This document shows positions 38,145 through 40,358 of a DNA stretch of 40,358 nt, in pieces. The notes below the pieces were generated by a model, which was not told where the DNA came from, made no database searches, and saw only the letters and a program-made list of their open reading frames with translations. A program made the translations under genes and the position numbers. Source of the stretch: Ignavibacteria bacterium GWC2_36_12 (GTDB lineage: Bacteria; Bacteroidota; Ignavibacteria; Ignavibacteriales; Ignavibacteriaceae). Positions within the stretch are counted from its first letter, which is position 1; each line of letters starts with the position of its first letter. The DNA lies in the NCBI GenBank assembly GCA_001802795.1, contig MGZZ01000003.1, forward strand, positions 1 to 40,358, read 5' to 3'.

Positions 38145-39536
38145 TTACTTTTTTTGATTCTTTAACCTTGCAATACAATTTATCAACGCTCTTGAAGTAT
38201 GATAATTAGCTTTCCATATTGTGGCTTTGCGAAAATATTTATTACTGGGAACTTTATCTATTCCTCCCCAGTACCAATCACCATTAATTTGATCAATCAA
38301 ATATCTTTTAATATAGCTCCACTGAATACAAAATCTTTCATAATAATTTAATTCATCTTCCGGGAACAATTCCGACATCATCAATAAAGAGTTAAGAGCT
38401 TCTGCCTGAGACCACCATTCCTTTGTGTCTCTGATTATTGATGCCCTGTTTTCTTCACCATAATAATATCCGCCGTCATACAATCCTCCATATTCCTCAT
38501 CCCAACCGTTTTCTAATGAGTGATCAACCATCTTCTTAGCCTTATAAAGAGTAGTAATATCATTTTTGATTCCCAACGTTCCGGATGCTTCCAACATTAA
38601 ATAAGCTGTCTCAATATCATGTCCAAATGAAACATGGTCAAATTCATAATTTTTATTTCTGATTTCTGCAGTAGAATCACGATACGAAACGGGAGTCCAA
38701 TCCTTCTTAAAGAAAAGATTCAAGTAACCTTTATTTGTAGTAGCGATATCTCTTATTATATGCAACAAAGAAGTAAGTCGTTCTTTTAGCTTCTCGTTAT
38801 GCCAAACGCTGTACAGTTCAGTAAAAGCTTCAAGAAGATGAATGCTGCTGTTTTGATCTTTAGGAGGATCGTTTCCGTATCCATCTGTATAGGGAACTCC
38901 CTCTCTTGAAATGAACTGAAAATAACCACCATAAAGAGAATCATAACTATTCTTCTCAAGCCAATAAAAAGTTTCTTCAGCTAATTTTAATGCTGAAATA
39001 TCACCGGAGGCTTTGTAGTAGGCTGCTAATCCATATATTGCAAAAGCATTGCCATAAACTCTTTTTATGATCTTTCCGTTTTCTTTTAAAGGTTCTCCTT
39101 CCCTGTTCACCAAATCATAAAACCCGCCAAACTCTTTGTCCCACATTGTGCTTTTTAAGAATTCAAAACCGTGAGCAGCGACTTTCAATAACAAATTCTT
39201 TTTATTACTGTCTTTATAAAACTGTGCTGCATTAGATGCTGACCAAACGTGGCGCGCTTGGGTGACAATCATTTTATTTTGCCTGCCTTGCAATTCCCAT
39301 TTATAATTTATGTCGCTAAAAAAACCACCGTAAACAGTATCAATGGATTTGGGATACCAAAGTTCGAACATATTATCGAGATTGGTTTCCATTTCTATTA
39401 GTACGCTATCGCAACCTGTTAAGAAACCATCTGGATTACTTATACTTTTGGATTGTGTGGGTAAAGCGATAACAAAAATGAAAAGCGAAATCAAAACTGA
39501 TCTTCTTTTATTTATTTGAATGTTCTGTATCTTCAT
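38145..39536 (-). CDS. Exported cellobiose 2-epimerase-like protein (AGE family)
   Basis: 463 residues, ATG 39536. The AGE-superfamily (alpha/alpha)6 barrel is shown by conserved blocks: 'TQARHVWSAS' (Arg95, His96), 'HVSFGHDIETAYLM' (His306), 'WWSQAEALNSLL' (Glu379) and 'WKANYHTSRALI' (His446). The GHDIE and YH-x-SR blocks match cellobiose 2-epimerases, which interconvert cellobiose with glucosyl-mannose and mannobiose with mannosyl-glucose at the reducing end, better than N-acylglucosamine 2-epimerases. Unlike the usual cytoplasmic enzymes (about 390-420 residues), it has a basic N-terminus and hydrophobic core (about 13-25, 'VLISLFIFVIALP'), so it is likely periplasmic. A 'LTGC' at residues 39-42 looks like a lipobox but is too far from the hydrophobic core. 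Transcribed alone. Confidence 0.88.
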   Translation of the reverse strand: MKIQNIQINKRRSVLISLFIFVIALPTQSKSISNPDGFLTGCDSVLIEMETNLDNMFELWYPKSIDTVYGGFFSDINYKWELQGRQNKMIVTQARHVWSASNAAQFYKDSNKKNLLLKVAAHGFEFLKSTMWDKEFGGFYDLVNREGEPLKENGKIIKRVYGNAFAIYGLAAYYKASGDISALKLAEETFYWLEKNSYDSLYGGYFQFISREGVPYTDGYGNDPPKDQNSSIHLLEAFTELYSVWHNEKLKERLTSLLHIIRDIATTNKGYLNLFFKKDWTPVSYRDSTAEIRNKNYEFDHVSFGHDIETAYLMLEASGTLGIKNDITTLYKAKKMVDHSLENGWDEEYGGLYDGGYYYGEENRASIIRDTKEWWSQAEALNSLLMMSELFPEDELNYYERFCIQWSYIKRYLIDQINGDWYWGGIDKVPSNKYFRKATIWKANYHTSRALINCIARLKNQKK

Positions 39537-39773
39537 TTTCTAATAATTTTACCAATAATCGATCATTTTCAAAAAACGGTTGAATATTTTTTATTTCCTA
39601 GCCGGCAGATATAATAAATATGAATAAATAGTACAAGAATTTTCAAAAAAATTATTGTGTCAATTCATATTCAGAAAATTCTTAACTGATAATCGCGGAA
39701 AAAGAATATCCGATACATCGTTATATTTAAACATTTTATTTATGATATTTAGGAATAACAAACAGGAAATTAG
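39537..39773. promoter_or_regulatory. Divergent intergenic region with a 10 bp inverted repeat
   Basis: 237 bp between the epimerase (minus) and the SDR (plus). AAGAATTTTC (39635-39644) and GAAAATTCTT (39674-39683) form a perfect 10 bp inverted repeat with a 29 bp spacer. It could be a pair of operator half-sites serving both genes. No coding sequence seen. Confidence 0.4.
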
Positions 39774-40358
39774 ATGGAATATTTGAAAACTCTTTTTAAT
39801 TTAGAAAATAAAGTAGCAGTTATAACAGGTGGAAGCGGAATACTCGGCAACGAAATGGCAAAGGGTTTATTAAATACAGGGGCTAAAGTTGTTATACTTG
39901 GTACAAACGAAGAAAAACTTAAGCATAAGGTTGAAGTACTAAACAGCATAAGCAATAATATTATCGGGCTGAAATGTAATGTCCTCGATGAAAAAAATAT
40001 CAGGGATGTAAATGAAAAAGTTTTAAGTAAGTTTGATAAAGTAGATATACTGATTAACGCAGCCGGTGGTCATTTGCCGGGGGCGGTAATTGGCGTTAAT
40101 CAAAATATATTCGATCTGAACATTGAAGATATGAATAAAGTTACCAACCTTAACTTAAACGGTACAATTCTTCCCACTTTAATTTTCAGCAGAAGCATGG
40201 CTGATCGGAAAAAAGGTTCAATAATTAATATTTCTTCAATGGCTTCCTACAGGGCTATAACCCGTGTTGTAGGATATTCAGCTGCTAAAGCAGCTATTGA
40301 TAATTTCACCCGCTGGATGGCTGTTGAAATGGCATTAAAGTTTGGCAATGAAATCAGG
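39774..40358 (+). CDS. SDR-family oxidoreductase, D-mannonate oxidoreductase-like (C-terminus cut by window edge)
   Basis: 195 residues present from ATG 39774 (AGGA upstream); the gene runs off the right edge, where an SDR of usual length (about 270) would need roughly 75 more. Rossmann fold: 'VAVITGGSGILGNEMAKG' (cofactor site, about 14-31), 'LINAAGGHLPGAV', and the catalytic 'NISSMASY' and 'YSAAK' (Tyr168, Lys172). The opening 'LFNLENKVAVITGG' and the 'NAAGG.-PGA' block are typical of the SDR D-mannonate oxidoreductase (fructuronate reductase) group, which interconverts fructuronate and mannonate using NAD(P)H in uronate breakdown. If so, the operon that starts here handles uronic acids. 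General SDR assignment is certain; substrate is moderate. Confidence 0.85.
   Translation, partial: MEYLKTLFNLENKVAVITGGSGILGNEMAKGLLNTGAKVVILGTNEEKLKHKVEVLNSISNNIIGLKCNVLDEKNIRDVNEKVLSKFDKVDILINAAGGHLPGAVIGVNQNIFDLNIEDMNKVTNLNLNGTILPTLIFSRSMADRKKGSIINISSMASYRAITRVVGYSAAKAAIDNFTRWMAVEMALKFGNEIR

Noticed and set aside
39411-39422. Lipobox-like 'LTGC' in the epimerase
   Set aside because: The cysteine is at residue 42, about 17 residues after the hydrophobic core ends, too far for signal peptidase II.
1-40358. SusD homologue, CRISPR array, tRNA/rRNA, prophage or IS element
   Set aside because: I looked for a SusD-like lipoprotein next to each TBDR and for repeat-spacer arrays, RNA-gene and transposase signatures; none was apparent by eye.

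Overview
The window is AT-rich and almost fully coding. It looks like chromosomal DNA of a polysaccharide-degrading member of the Bacteroidota/Chlorobi/Ignavibacteria side of the tree, possibly a Melioribacter-like Ignavibacterium; this taxonomic placement is inference. The basis is three secreted proteins ending in 'NYPNPFNP'-type type IX secretion (T9SS) sorting domains, a PorV/PorQ-family protein, three TonB-dependent receptors (TBDRs) with N-terminal CarboxypepD_reg domains, and the absence of any recognisable SusD.

Layout. (1) Bases 1-5514, minus strand: TBDR1 followed by a secreted FN3-containing protein that runs off the left edge. (2) Bases 5515-6194: a 680 bp divergent regulatory region holding four copies of a 17 bp palindrome-like site, one of them perfect. 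(3) Bases 6195-32119, plus strand: 13 co-directional genes. These are an SSS-family symporter, TBDR2, a paralogue of the FN3 protein, a PorV/PorQ protein, an IPT/TIG lipoprotein, a tandem CBM9-like T9SS protein, an intrinsic terminator, a second SSS symporter, two SGNH-hydrolase/TPR membrane proteins, a T9SS GH5 endoglucanase, a cytoplasmic GH94 cellobiose phosphorylase, a GH5/mannanase-like lipoprotein and a sialate O-acetylesterase/CE20-like esterase. A terminator hairpin separates this run from the next. (4) Bases 32199-37810, minus strand: TBDR3 (a different, TIGR01782-like type) followed by a T9SS beta-helix protein with CBM6/35-like modules. (5) Bases 38145-39536, minus strand: a cellobiose 2-epimerase-like protein that carries a signal peptide. 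(6) Bases 39774-end, plus strand: the start of a D-mannonate oxidoreductase-like SDR.

How the parts fit (inference). The locus reads as a SusD-less polysaccharide utilisation locus for a beta-1,4-glucan or (acetylated) glucomannan. Surface GH5 enzymes and an esterase cut and deacetylate the polymer. CBM9, FN3 and IPT proteins bind it at the surface, TBDRs import oligosaccharides, and a periplasmic epimerase may isomerise the reducing-end sugar. SSS symporters would carry disaccharides across the inner membrane, and GH94 would phosphorolyse cellobiose to glucose-1-phosphate and glucose. The TBDR3/beta-helix pair and the SDR point to a second, possibly uronate-containing, substrate. No tRNA, rRNA, CRISPR array, insertion sequence or phage gene was seen.
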